Origin: JAVXAG01 sp040307645
Lineage (GTDB): Bacteria > Bacillota > Clostridia > Peptostreptococcales > Anaerovoracaceae
Length of the DNA: 14,036 bases
Direction of reading: 5' to 3'
NCBI GenBank assembly: GCA_040307645.1
Contig: JAWRJF010000003.1
Span: 1 to 14,036, forward strand
Shown here: piece after piece, positions 6,536 through 13,764 of the stretch
Layout: each line of letters opens with the position of its first letter
How positions within the stretch are numbered: position 1 is the stretch's first letter
Translations under genes and position numbers: made by a program
The notes under the pieces: model-generated
What the model saw: the letters and a program-made list of their open reading frames with translations, nothing else
Database searches by the model: none
What the model was told of the DNA's origin: nothing

Positions 6536-6588
6536 AAAAGTGTTACCTTTTAGTGAATGGAAGTTCTAAAAAAGGTAACACTTTTTTT
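6536..6588 (+). terminator. Rho-independent terminator with no gene in front of it
   Basis: AAAAGTGTTACCTTTT pairs with AAAAGGTAACACTTTT around a loop of about 18 bases, followed by seven T's (6582-6588) on the plus strand. No plus-strand gene precedes it. It may insulate the sigma-54 promoter, end a small RNA, or be left over from a deleted gene. Confidence 0.75.
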
Positions 6589-6625
6589 ATTATTCTGAAT
6601 TTAATAATAATTTAGAATAATAAAA
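6585..6625. promoter_or_regulatory. Candidate upstream activator site (12-bp dyad)
   Basis: TTTTATTATTCT (6585-6596) and AGAATAATAAAA (6614-6625) are perfect inverted repeats with 17 bases between. The centre lies about 80 bases before the predicted start of the sigma-54 transcript, a usual place for an NtrC-type activator to bind. It partly overlaps the T-run of the preceding terminator, and its low complexity weakens the case. Confidence 0.45.
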
Positions 6626-6660
6626 TATTGAAAAATAGCCATTCTTGGATTTTGGATTTT

Positions 6661-6677
6661 TTGGCATGAAAATCGCA
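6661..6677 (+). promoter_or_regulatory. Sigma-54 (-24/-12) promoter of the hydrolase-permease operon
   Basis: TTGGCATGAAAATCGCA matches the consensus YTGGCACGNNNNTTGCW except for T at the -22 C and C at a -14 T. The essential GG (6663-6664) and GC (6675-6676) are ten bases apart, as required. Transcription would begin near 6687, about 30 bases before the hydrolase start. The sigma-54-activating regulator encoded downstream supports the call. Confidence 0.7.
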
Positions 6678-6716
6678 ATATATGTTTTATATAAAATCAC
6701 AAGGAGGAATTATGAA

Positions 6717-7415
6717 ATGAAAGTTAATGAGAAGTATTTGAATTTTTATTACGAAACAATTGGAGAGGTTGAAGAACCAAAACTTAATCCGAGAACAACA
6801 GCATTACTATTAGTTGATTTACAAAATGAATTTGTTCTTAGAGATTTTGGTGAAGCATTACAGTTTAAAGAAGCTGGTGATTGGGAAAGATGGATTCCTT
6901 TCCATGATAGACTAGATGATATAGTAATCCCAAATAACAAGAAATTATTGAATTACTTTAGAGCAAATAATTTAACTGTTACATATGGAAGAATTGCCTG
7001 CTTGAGAGAGGATGGAAATGATCGTTCACCTGTACAAAAATCAGAAGGTTGGAATGGAATGTTACTACCTATCAATAGTTTTGCAGCACAAATGATTGAT
7101 GAACTTAAACCACTAGAAAATGAAATTGTTGTTAATAAAACTACAGATAGTGTTACAAGTGGAACTAATTACTTGACATTACTACAATTCATGGGGATCG
7201 AGACAGTGGTTGTGACAGGTATTGTAACAGATCAGTGTGTAGCAAGTACTGTAAGAGGTTTAGCAGATGCGGGCTTTAAAGTCATATGTGTAGAAGATGC
7301 ATGTGCCGCAGGAAGCCAAGAATTACATGATGCTGAGCTAAAAATTATGAATGTAATTTATTGCGATGTTTTATCTACTGATGAAACTATTAAATTATTA
7401 GACAAGAATTTATAG
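6717..7415 (+). CDS. Isochorismatase-fold cysteine hydrolase (amidohydrolase-like)
   Basis: I start the protein at ATG 6717 (232 residues), nine bases after AGGAGG; the longer frame from 6645 would run across the promoter. It shows the family's Asp-Lys-Cys triad: D34 in LLVDLQNEF, K141 in VVNKTTDS, and nucleophile C174 in GIVTDQCVASTVR, with the VTDQC segment that carries the usual cis-peptide. VEDACAA near 192-198 is also conserved. Relatives cleave C-N bonds in N-carbamoylsarcosine, biuret, ureidoacrylate or nicotinamide. The nicotinamidase metal motif is not evident, and about 40 residues after D34 (DWERWIPFHDRLDD) are family-variable and likely shape the pocket. The gene is probably co-transcribed with the permease eight bases downstream, so its substrate is probably imported. 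Which amide it acts on is unknown. Confidence 0.9.
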   Translation: MKVNEKYLNFYYETIGEVEEPKLNPRTTALLLVDLQNEFVLRDFGEALQFKEAGDWERWIPFHDRLDDIVIPNNKKLLNYFRANNLTVTYGRIACLREDGNDRSPVQKSEGWNGMLLPINSFAAQMIDELKPLENEIVVNKTTDSVTSGTNYLTLLQFMGIETVVVTGIVTDQCVASTVRGLADAGFKVICVEDACAAGSQELHDAELKIMNVIYCDVLSTDETIKLLDKNL

Positions 7416-7423
7416 GGGGAAAT

Positions 7424-8770
7424 ATGGATAGTGGATTAAGAAAAGAATTGAAATTATCAAATATGATTTCAATGGCTGCAGGAGGAATGATAGCAGCTTG
7501 GATGGTAGAAATAAAATTTTGGTTTGAATTAAGTGGACCAGGAGCAGTATTTTCACTAATCACATGTGCAATATTGATTTTACCTTTATGTTTTATATAT
7601 TCCGAGATGACAAGTATGATGCCATATGCTGGTGGCCAAAATATTTGGATAACTAATGCGTTAGGTCGTAATACAGGTTTTGGCTCATGTTGGCTCATAA
7701 TGCTGCTTTATGTTATGGCTATGCCAACAGTTGCATATGGAATTGCAAGTATGCTTGGTTACATATTCCCAGTTACCGCTTTACAGGTAAAAATAATAGC
7801 TGCAGTAATTTTGGTGATATGGTTTTTCTTAACAAACAGAGAATTAAAAGTATTAGCAAAGCTTCAGTCTATTTTATTTTGGAGTACGTTGGTTGTATCT
7901 TTAGGAGCTTCAACAATTTTCATTTTGAGTGGTGATTGGCATTATTCAAATATAACACCTTGGTTTTCGAATGGAGCTACAGGATATGGGGCAGCAATTG
8001 GATTATTAATTATGAAATTTGTCGGGTTTGACCTTATTCCACAATTATCAGAGGAAGCTAATTTCCCTAAGAAGGATTTATGGAAAGCTTTTGTTGGATC
8101 ACTTGCTTGTACAGTTCTTATTTATGGTTTAGCAGTTGTAGCAGTAGGAGGCATTGTATCAAACGAGTGGATTGCTGAGACTGATATTGTCGACCCTAGA
8201 GTTGCTGACATTATTGGAATGCATTGGTTAGGTTTAATAATTGTAATAATGGGGTCATTAACTTGCATCACAACATTATCATCATTTTGGCTAAGTGCTT
8301 CAAGAATTTTATATGGAGCAGCTAAGCAGCATCAAATGACAAGAAGATTTGAAAAGCTAAATAAATATGGACAACCTCAATTTGCAAATTTAATAGTTGG
8401 AATATTATCATTATATTTTACAGTATTTGCACCTGATGCATGGATTAACTATATTTATACTATTTATGGTGTAGCCGCTGGAGCCGTATACCTATTAGTC
8501 TCAATTTCCTTCTTGAAGCTAAGAAAAGTGCATCCTGAATGGGAAAGACCATATAAAGTTAAAGCCGGGATACTTATGGGTATTATCGGTATTGCCTTTT
8601 GTCTATGGATTCTATATACATCAATAACAGCGATGGACGTAGGCGCATGGATAGTTCTCGTTATATATGCTGCGCTTGGAGTTGTTCTATGGACATACTC
8701 AAAGTATATGGAGAAGAAAGATCCTGCAAATTGGTCACCTGTAATTGTATCCCCAGATACAGTTGCATAA
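7424..8770 (+). CDS. APC-superfamily amino acid/amine permease
   Basis: The 448-residue protein has about twelve hydrophobic segments. Its first segment contains SMAAGGMIAAWM, which occupies the place of the glycine-rich substrate-binding stretch of APC transporters, and the second repeats the usual polar YSEMTSMMPYAGG loop (PxxGG type). QLSEEANFPKKDLWKA near residues 206-221 is the conserved E-A-xxP cytoplasmic motif. The C-terminal YMEKKDPANWSP tail is cytoplasmic. Import of an amino acid, amine or related zwitterion by proton or sodium symport, or by exchange, is likely from the family. The ATG is eight bases after the hydrolase stop with AGGGGGA as ribosome binding site, so the two form an operon under the sigma-54 promoter. 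Specificity cannot be read, but it presumably matches the hydrolase. Confidence 0.9.
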   Translation: MDSGLRKELKLSNMISMAAGGMIAAWMVEIKFWFELSGPGAVFSLITCAILILPLCFIYSEMTSMMPYAGGQNIWITNALGRNTGFGSCWLIMLLYVMAMPTVAYGIASMLGYIFPVTALQVKIIAAVILVIWFFLTNRELKVLAKLQSILFWSTLVVSLGASTIFILSGDWHYSNITPWFSNGATGYGAAIGLLIMKFVGFDLIPQLSEEANFPKKDLWKAFVGSLACTVLIYGLAVVAVGGIVSNEWIAETDIVDPRVADIIGMHWLGLIIVIMGSLTCITTLSSFWLSASRILYGAAKQHQMTRRFEKLNKYGQPQFANLIVGILSLYFTVFAPDAWINYIYTIYGVAAGAVYLLVSISFLKLRKVHPEWERPYKVKAGILMGIIGIAFCLWILYTSITAMDVGAWIVLVIYAALGVVLWTYSKYMEKKDPANWSPVIVSPDTVA

Positions 8771-8794
8771 GGTTAGTAAATTTTAAACAAAAGT

Positions 8795-8864
8795 AGAATA
8801 TGTATTCTGGCACAAATTCATGGGTTATGGCCCATGAATTTGTGTTAAAATGTTCATAACATTT
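8795..8864. promoter_or_regulatory. Three consecutive dyads between the permease and kinase genes
   Basis: AGAATA-TG-TATTCT (8795-8808) is a 14-bp palindrome. CACAAATTCATGGG (8811-8824) pairs perfectly with CCCATGAATTTGTG (8831-8844) around a 6-base loop. AAATGTT-CAT-AACATTT (8848-8864) ends at the kinase ribosome binding site. The middle hairpin lacks a real U-run (GTTAAAATG follows), so it is a poor terminator. It may attenuate, process or protect the mRNA, or bind a regulator. I find no convincing sigmaA promoter here, so the kinase and regulator may depend on read-through. Confidence 0.6.
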
Positions 8865-8877
8865 GGAAAGGAGAAAT

Positions 8878-11151
8878 ATGAAAAAAGTGAAATATAGAAA
8901 GTCATTTGCCACAAATATAATTGCCATTTTTTTGATATTTAATATATTTTCCATAATGTTTTTTAGTTATTATGTAAAAATTAAAGAAGATAATAAAAAT
9001 GTTCAATATGCTAAATCTAGTTTGCAAGAAATTGTTGATGAAAAAAGTGAATTAATTTCAATTAGTTTTAACAGAATAGAAACACATGTTAACCTATTGG
9101 AAATTTGGATGGAACAGCTGCTTAAAAATAAGGCGGTTTCTGATACTTTACCTGATGACTATGAAATTACTAGAGAGGGAATGATAATCAAAAAAAAGAA
9201 TGAAACTCTTAGTAATAATGAGCAAAGCAGTCTGATAGTTCCTAATACAGAAGAAAAAAATAGAGAGCTGTATTATGCAATTAATATTACTGGGGAACTA
9301 GATAAACCTTTTCAAGAAATCATTGAAAAAGAGAATGTTACATGGGCATATATTGTTACTAAACATAGTTTATTGAGATGTAGTCCTTATTATGATGTAT
9401 CTACAGCATTTGCAAGTGATCATAATCAACGAAGTGATGTCTTTTATACTGAAGCAAATGAAAAAAACAATCCGGAAAGAAAAGCAATTTGGACTAAGCC
9501 ATATACTGATTATTTAGGTAAGGGTTGGACAATGACTTGCTCTAAACCAATTTATGATAAAAATGATGAAATGTATGGGGTGATCTGTCTAGATTTATCA
9601 ATTGAAAGTATAAAAGAAAAGTATTCTGAAGGGTTTTCTTTGGGTAAAAGTGGAAAAATATACTGGCTTGATTGTGATGGTAATATCTTTTATCATCCGG
9701 ATTATGATGAAGAATCAGTTAGACAGGGCGAAGTTTATGAGAAAAATATTTTTGATGATAGAAATCTATCTACTGAAAGAAAAATGGCTATAAAAGAAGC
9801 ATTAAAAAAAGACAGTGATATTGTCAATCTATACGATAATGGAAAAAATAAAATTATAGTATATTCAAAAATTAAAGGAACGAATTCGACTTTGTTTATT
9901 GAAATGAATAATGATGAATTTGTGGCAAGTTATGATATTAAATCATCAGCAATTACAATCTTGGTTATAATTGATATAGTACTAGCAATAATCTTTGCAT
10001 TTATACTGTTTTTTAATTTCTCAAAACCTATGAAAAAATTAGTTAATAGTGCTAACCATATCTCAAATGGAGATTATGACTATATAACGAAGAATATGAA
10101 TGCAAGCGATACAAGTATATATGAGATAAAGCAATTAACAAATGCTTTTATGACGATGAATGAAAGTATTGAAGTTTATATGGAGACTTTGATTGAGAAG
10201 AATCGTGAAATAAGCACAATACTAGAGACTGTAGAAGGCTCTTTGATGATAGTTAATACTGATGGGAAAGTAAAAATAAAGTCTAAAAATACAGAAGGAA
10301 TAACAGCTGATATTTTAAAAAAAGCTATAGAAAAAATTCTTGATACTAAATGTTCTTTTTCTGAGCAGGTTATAATTAATAGTCAGGTTTTTAAAAATAC
10401 ATATTATCCAATTGGGACAGATGATATTAAGAATATTGTTGTATCCAGTGATTGTATTACAGACTCGATTTTAATGGAAAAGGAAATACAACAAATTGAA
10501 AAAATGGCAGGTGTTGGTCAACTTTCTGCAGCAATTGTACATGAACTTAAGAATACTTTGGCATTGATTAAGGGGGCTACATATATCCTAAACATGGCTG
10601 ATTCAGACGAAAAAAACAAAAAAGAAATAAATACTATAAATAAAGCAGTTAGTGAAGCTCAAAATGTTATAGAAACACTTTTAGATTACTCAAGAAAAGA
10701 TTCATCGGGATATGAGATGATTCATATTGGAACGTTGATTAATCAAATCTTGTTACTATCTAAGAAGGAGATTATTAGAAAGGATATAATTATTAACCTT
10801 GATATTGATAATAATGCTTATATCTTTTCAAATGGCAGAGAAGCTGCGAAAGTTATTCTTCAAAATATAATAATAAATGCAATTCAGGCTGTAAATGAAG
10901 AAGGTATCATTAATATCTGCTGCTATCAAGATGATAATATTGTTATTTCCATAAAAGACAATGGAGGAGGTATTAAGATTGAACCTATTGATAGAGTGTT
11001 TGAACCATTTTTAACAACAAAAGGGGAAGGAACTGGCATTGGCTTATGGATTACAAAGAGATTAATAGAATCTTTAAACGGAAGTATAACTGTTATCTCT
11101 GAGAAAGGTTCAGGGTCCACAGAATTTATTATTTGTTTACCAAGGAAATAG
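8878..11151 (+). CDS. dCache-type membrane sensor histidine kinase
   Basis: I start it at ATG 8878 (757 residues), after GGAAAGGAG. The domains in order are: membrane segment 10-33; an extracellular region of about 310 residues; a second membrane segment 358-381; HAMP 382-435; a helical linker; a weak PAS-like region near 450-530; HisKA with H555 in AAIVHELKN; and an ATPase domain with N667, DNGGG at 694-698, the F-box FEPFLTTKG and GEGTGIGL at 716-723. WTKPYTDYLGKGWTMTCSKP and GVICLDLSI (D239) mark the membrane-distal half of a double Cache domain. At the place of the amino-acid-binding RxWY motif it reads RSDVFY (185-190), so a standard amino acid ligand is less likely. Its partner is the regulator directly downstream. 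Confidence 0.92.
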   Translation: MKKVKYRKSFATNIIAIFLIFNIFSIMFFSYYVKIKEDNKNVQYAKSSLQEIVDEKSELISISFNRIETHVNLLEIWMEQLLKNKAVSDTLPDDYEITREGMIIKKKNETLSNNEQSSLIVPNTEEKNRELYYAINITGELDKPFQEIIEKENVTWAYIVTKHSLLRCSPYYDVSTAFASDHNQRSDVFYTEANEKNNPERKAIWTKPYTDYLGKGWTMTCSKPIYDKNDEMYGVICLDLSIESIKEKYSEGFSLGKSGKIYWLDCDGNIFYHPDYDEESVRQGEVYEKNIFDDRNLSTERKMAIKEALKKDSDIVNLYDNGKNKIIVYSKIKGTNSTLFIEMNNDEFVASYDIKSSAITILVIIDIVLAIIFAFILFFNFSKPMKKLVNSANHISNGDYDYITKNMNASDTSIYEIKQLTNAFMTMNESIEVYMETLIEKNREISTILETVEGSLMIVNTDGKVKIKSKNTEGITADILKKAIEKILDTKCSFSEQVIINSQVFKNTYYPIGTDDIKNIVVSSDCITDSILMEKEIQQIEKMAGVGQLSAAIVHELKNTLALIKGATYILNMADSDEKNKKEINTINKAVSEAQNVIETLLDYSRKDSSGYEMIHIGTLINQILLLSKKEIIRKDIIINLDIDNNAYIFSNGREAAKVILQNIIINAIQAVNEEGIINICCYQDDNIVISIKDNGGGIKIEPIDRVFEPFLTTKGEGTGIGLWITKRLIESLNGSITVISEKGSGSTEFIICLPRK

Positions 11152-11164
11152 AGGAGAAGAAAAA

Positions 11165-12523
11165 ATGAGAAAATATTCGATTTTGCTTGTTGACGATGAT
11201 CAAGAGCTTCTCAAGGTGTATGAGAGAATAATGGAGCTAAAGGGGTTTTCAGTATTAATTGCTAGTAATGCTTTTGATGCTCTCAAAATTATTAAGGAAA
11301 ATTCTATTTCTGTTGTAATCTCAGATATAATAATGCCTAAAATGGATGGTATGGAGCTCCTCTTAAAGATAAAGAACATCAAACCGGCAGTTGAGGTAAT
11401 CATGTTGACTGCAGAGGGTTCTATTTCTGGAGCTGTTGATGCTGTTAAAGATGGAGCTTTTTCATATATAGTAAAACCTGCAGATATTGAAGAACTGATT
11501 TCAAATATTAAAAAAGCAGAAGAACTTTTTATAACAAAAAATGAGAATGATACTTTAAAACAACATCTTGATGACCTTTCATCAAAGAAAAAAATAGTTG
11601 GGAAGTCAGATGCTACTATAAAACTGATACAAAAGGCTGAATTAATTGGCTCTACAGATTCTGCAGTTTTAATTACAGGGGAAAGTGGAACGGGAAAAGA
11701 AGTATTTGCAAATTTGGTACATCATAGTAGTAAAAGAAAAGATAAACCTTTTGTGTGTGTGAACTGTGGCGCGTTAAATGAAAATTTGATTGAATCAGAA
11801 CTTTTTGGCGCTGAAAAAGGGGCATATACAGGAGCAGAAAAATTGAGAAAGGGTAGATTTGAGACAGCCGATGGAGGAACAATCTTTTTTGATGAAATTG
11901 GAGAATTAAGTCTTAACATGCAGGTCAAGCTTTTAAGAGTATTGCAAGAAAAATCCTTTGAAAGGGTAGGAGGAAATGAAACAATTAAAAGTGACTTTAG
12001 ATTGATTACGGCAACTAATAGAAATTTAAAAAAAGAAGTTGAGGAGAATAGATTTAGAGAAGATTTATACTATAGAATTAACATTATTCCTGTTGAAATA
12101 CCACCTCTTAGGGAAAGAAAGGAAGATATAAAACTATTATGCGATCTATTTATAAAAGAAATATCTTCACAAACAAATAAAAAAATTGAACCATTTGATG
12201 AACATATTTTTAAATATCTAGAATCATATAACTGGCCTGGCAATATACGTGAATTAAGAAATATAATTGAAAGGCTAGTTGTACTATCAATAGATGGTAA
12301 AATAAGTGAGGAAGAATTGCCCTCTGAAATTATTAATGCTTATATGGAAACAAAAGATGATTTAGGGTTAAAAGAAAAAACAAAGGCATTTGAAAGAGAT
12401 TATATAAAAAAGGTCATTGACCAAAATAATGGGAACGTATCAAAAGCCGCAGAGGAAATGCAAATTGCCAGAAAAAATTTGTATAGGAAACTAAATGAAT
12501 TTGACATACATTACAAGAAATGA
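11165..12523 (+). CDS. NtrC-family response regulator activating sigma-54 promoters
   Basis: The 452 residues hold three domains. The first is a receiver with the acidic DDD at 10-12, phospho-acceptor D54 in VISDIIMP, a threonine in MLTAEG and the lysine in VKPAD. The second is an AAA+ domain at about 145-375, with Walker A GESGTGKE (172-179), the sigma-54 loop GAYTGA (219-224) and Walker B TIFFDEIGE (D243-E244). The third is a Fis-type HTH at about 413-450, with GNVSKAAEEMQIARKNLYRK. GAYTGA is the accepted variant of GAFTGA. Start ATG 11165 lies 14 bases after the kinase stop, behind GAGGAGAAG. Phosphorylated by the kinase, it should drive open-complex formation at the -24/-12 promoter at 6661. 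No other sigma-54 promoter is evident, so the hydrolase-permease operon is its likely target. Confidence 0.95.
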   Translation: MRKYSILLVDDDQELLKVYERIMELKGFSVLIASNAFDALKIIKENSISVVISDIIMPKMDGMELLLKIKNIKPAVEVIMLTAEGSISGAVDAVKDGAFSYIVKPADIEELISNIKKAEELFITKNENDTLKQHLDDLSSKKKIVGKSDATIKLIQKAELIGSTDSAVLITGESGTGKEVFANLVHHSSKRKDKPFVCVNCGALNENLIESELFGAEKGAYTGAEKLRKGRFETADGGTIFFDEIGELSLNMQVKLLRVLQEKSFERVGGNETIKSDFRLITATNRNLKKEVEENRFREDLYYRINIIPVEIPPLRERKEDIKLLCDLFIKEISSQTNKKIEPFDEHIFKYLESYNWPGNIRELRNIIERLVVLSIDGKISEEELPSEIINAYMETKDDLGLKEKTKAFERDYIKKVIDQNNGNVSKAAEEMQIARKNLYRKLNEFDIHYKK

Positions 12524-12766
12524 AGGATTTGAAGCGGATAGAACACTTTATTATAGATTAACTTGGGTTCATATTTTATCAGTGTAACTTCTAGCCATTA
12601 TGATTGGGCAATAAAGAAAATAAAAGCTCATCAAAGAAATTGCAAGATCAAAAAATAATTATAAAGAAATAGCCTGAAACCTTAGATTATAGAAATTTAA
12701 CATGATGATTGTAGGCTTAGAAAGAAGATTTTAGGTTTTTTTGGATTAAAAGGAGGAGGAATAGTC

Positions 12767-13645
12767 ATGAACCGAGACAAGTATACTTTAGAGTTAGAGA
12801 GAACTATTTTTAACTGGTACTATGAGGGGGAAAACACTTCCTTAGAACCAATTTTTAACGTGATTAAATTAGGGCTTAATCACGATATGAAGGTTATAGT
12901 TCAAGCAGAAAAAGCGGAAGAGACCTTTACTAATGAAGAAAGTCAGTATTATATTCCTTTATTCACAAGTCTTGAAGAATTAAATAAGGGTGAGATATCA
13001 CCTGGAATTAACCAGTGCTTTAAGGAACTATTAAAAACAGCAGAGTCGCAGCCGGATTGTCTTGGGTTTATTATAAATCCATGGGGCAAAAAATTAATTT
13101 TAGATAAAGACATGCAGAATGCAGTAGTAAACTATAAGGTTAAATCACATATTAGTTTTGTTAGAGGCAGTGTGGTTGATATGCATGTGGGGGCTATTGT
13201 AAATGCGGCAAACAACAGTCTTCTTGGCGGAGGTGGTGTTGATGGAGCAATACATAGGGCAGCAGGTTGGCAATTATTGGAGGAGTGTAGAAAACTTAAT
13301 GGTTGTAGAACGGGAGAAGCAAAAATTAGTGGGGCATATAATATAGACTATGCTGATCGCATTATTCATACTGTTGGTCCGGTTTATAGTGGAAAACCTG
13401 TGGATGCAGAGCTGCTGTCGGATTGCTACAGAAATTCCTTAGATTTAGCTTTGACTAACCAGTGTATGAGTATTGCTTTTCCGTGTATTTCCACAGGTGT
13501 TTATGGCTATCCTTTAGAGAAAGCTGCAAAGGTATCGCTCTTTACGGTTTTAAATTGGTTTGAGGCTCATCCTGAAGTAGTAATAAACGTATATTTTTGC
13601 TGCTTTAAAGAGGCAGAACTTTTAGCATATATGGATTTACTGTAA
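12767..13645 (+). CDS. SseB-like N-terminal domain fused to a MacroD/YmdB-type macrodomain
   Basis: The 292-residue product has two parts. Residues 1-120 resemble the SseB N-terminal domain, with YYIPLFTSLEELNKG (61-75) and CLGFIINPWGKKLIL (98-112). Residues 127-290 are a complete macrodomain: NAAN (146-149), the glycine-rich ADP-ribose loop GGGGVDGAIHRAAG (154-167) including D159, HTVGPVY (201-207) and the second phosphate loop STGVYGYP (242-249). E. coli YmdB and its relatives remove ADP-ribose from proteins or deacetylate O-acetyl-ADP-ribose, so a de-ADP-ribosylating or ADP-ribose-binding activity is expected. The function of the SseB domain is unclear. The ATG follows AAAGGAGGAGG. The gene stands alone, 243 bases after the regulator, with its own terminator, so it is probably not part of the sensing module. 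Confidence 0.88.
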   Translation: MNRDKYTLELERTIFNWYYEGENTSLEPIFNVIKLGLNHDMKVIVQAEKAEETFTNEESQYYIPLFTSLEELNKGEISPGINQCFKELLKTAESQPDCLGFIINPWGKKLILDKDMQNAVVNYKVKSHISFVRGSVVDMHVGAIVNAANNSLLGGGGVDGAIHRAAGWQLLEECRKLNGCRTGEAKISGAYNIDYADRIIHTVGPVYSGKPVDAELLSDCYRNSLDLALTNQCMSIAFPCISTGVYGYPLEKAAKVSLFTVLNWFEAHPEVVINVYFCCFKEAELLAYMDLL

Positions 13646-13663
13646 TTCAATAATAAAGTTAGG

Positions 13664-13698
13664 AACACCTTACGTTGGATCAAGTAAGGTGTTTTTTT
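13664..13698 (+). terminator. Rho-independent terminator of the macrodomain gene
   Basis: AACACCTTAC (13664-13673) pairs with GTAAGGTGTT (13684-13693) around a 10-base loop and is followed by a run of T's to 13698, 19 bases after the stop codon. Confidence 0.9.
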
Positions 13699-13728
13699 AT
13701 AAGCTGATTAAAGCGATTTGCAGAATAG

Positions 13729-13757
13729 TTGAAATAAATTGTAAAATCTTGTATAAT
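13729..13757 (+). promoter_or_regulatory. Near-perfect rightward sigmaA promoter without a recognised gene
   Basis: TTGAAA (13729-13734) and a perfect TATAAT (13752-13757) are 17 bases apart. A transcript would start near 13764. The only early frame is a 12-codon peptide from ATG 13791 (MNGKFIKIIQDT) with a poor ribosome binding site. The same frame stays open beyond its TAA, so this could be the broken start of a gene. Confidence 0.65.
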
Positions 13758-13764
13758 AAAATAA

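Noticed and set aside
6409..6588. T-box or riboswitch leader before the hydrolase
   Set aside because: There is no T-box motif or known aptamer core, and the sigma-54 promoter lies downstream of the terminator, so the hairpin would not be in that mRNA.
8808..8824. TGGCAC as a second sigma-54 promoter before the kinase
   Set aside because: No GC follows at the required ten-base spacing; TGGCAC is simply the foot of the hairpin.
8863..8877. TTG start five codons before the kinase ATG
   Set aside because: The TTG lies within the ribosome binding region, while the ATG at 8878 follows GGAAAGGAG at proper spacing.
12524..12766. Remnant gene or terminator between the regulator and the macrodomain gene
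   Set aside because: All frames are broken by stops, and the only pairing (AGCCT with AGGCT, AAACCT with AGGTTT) is too short and distant to call a terminator with confidence.
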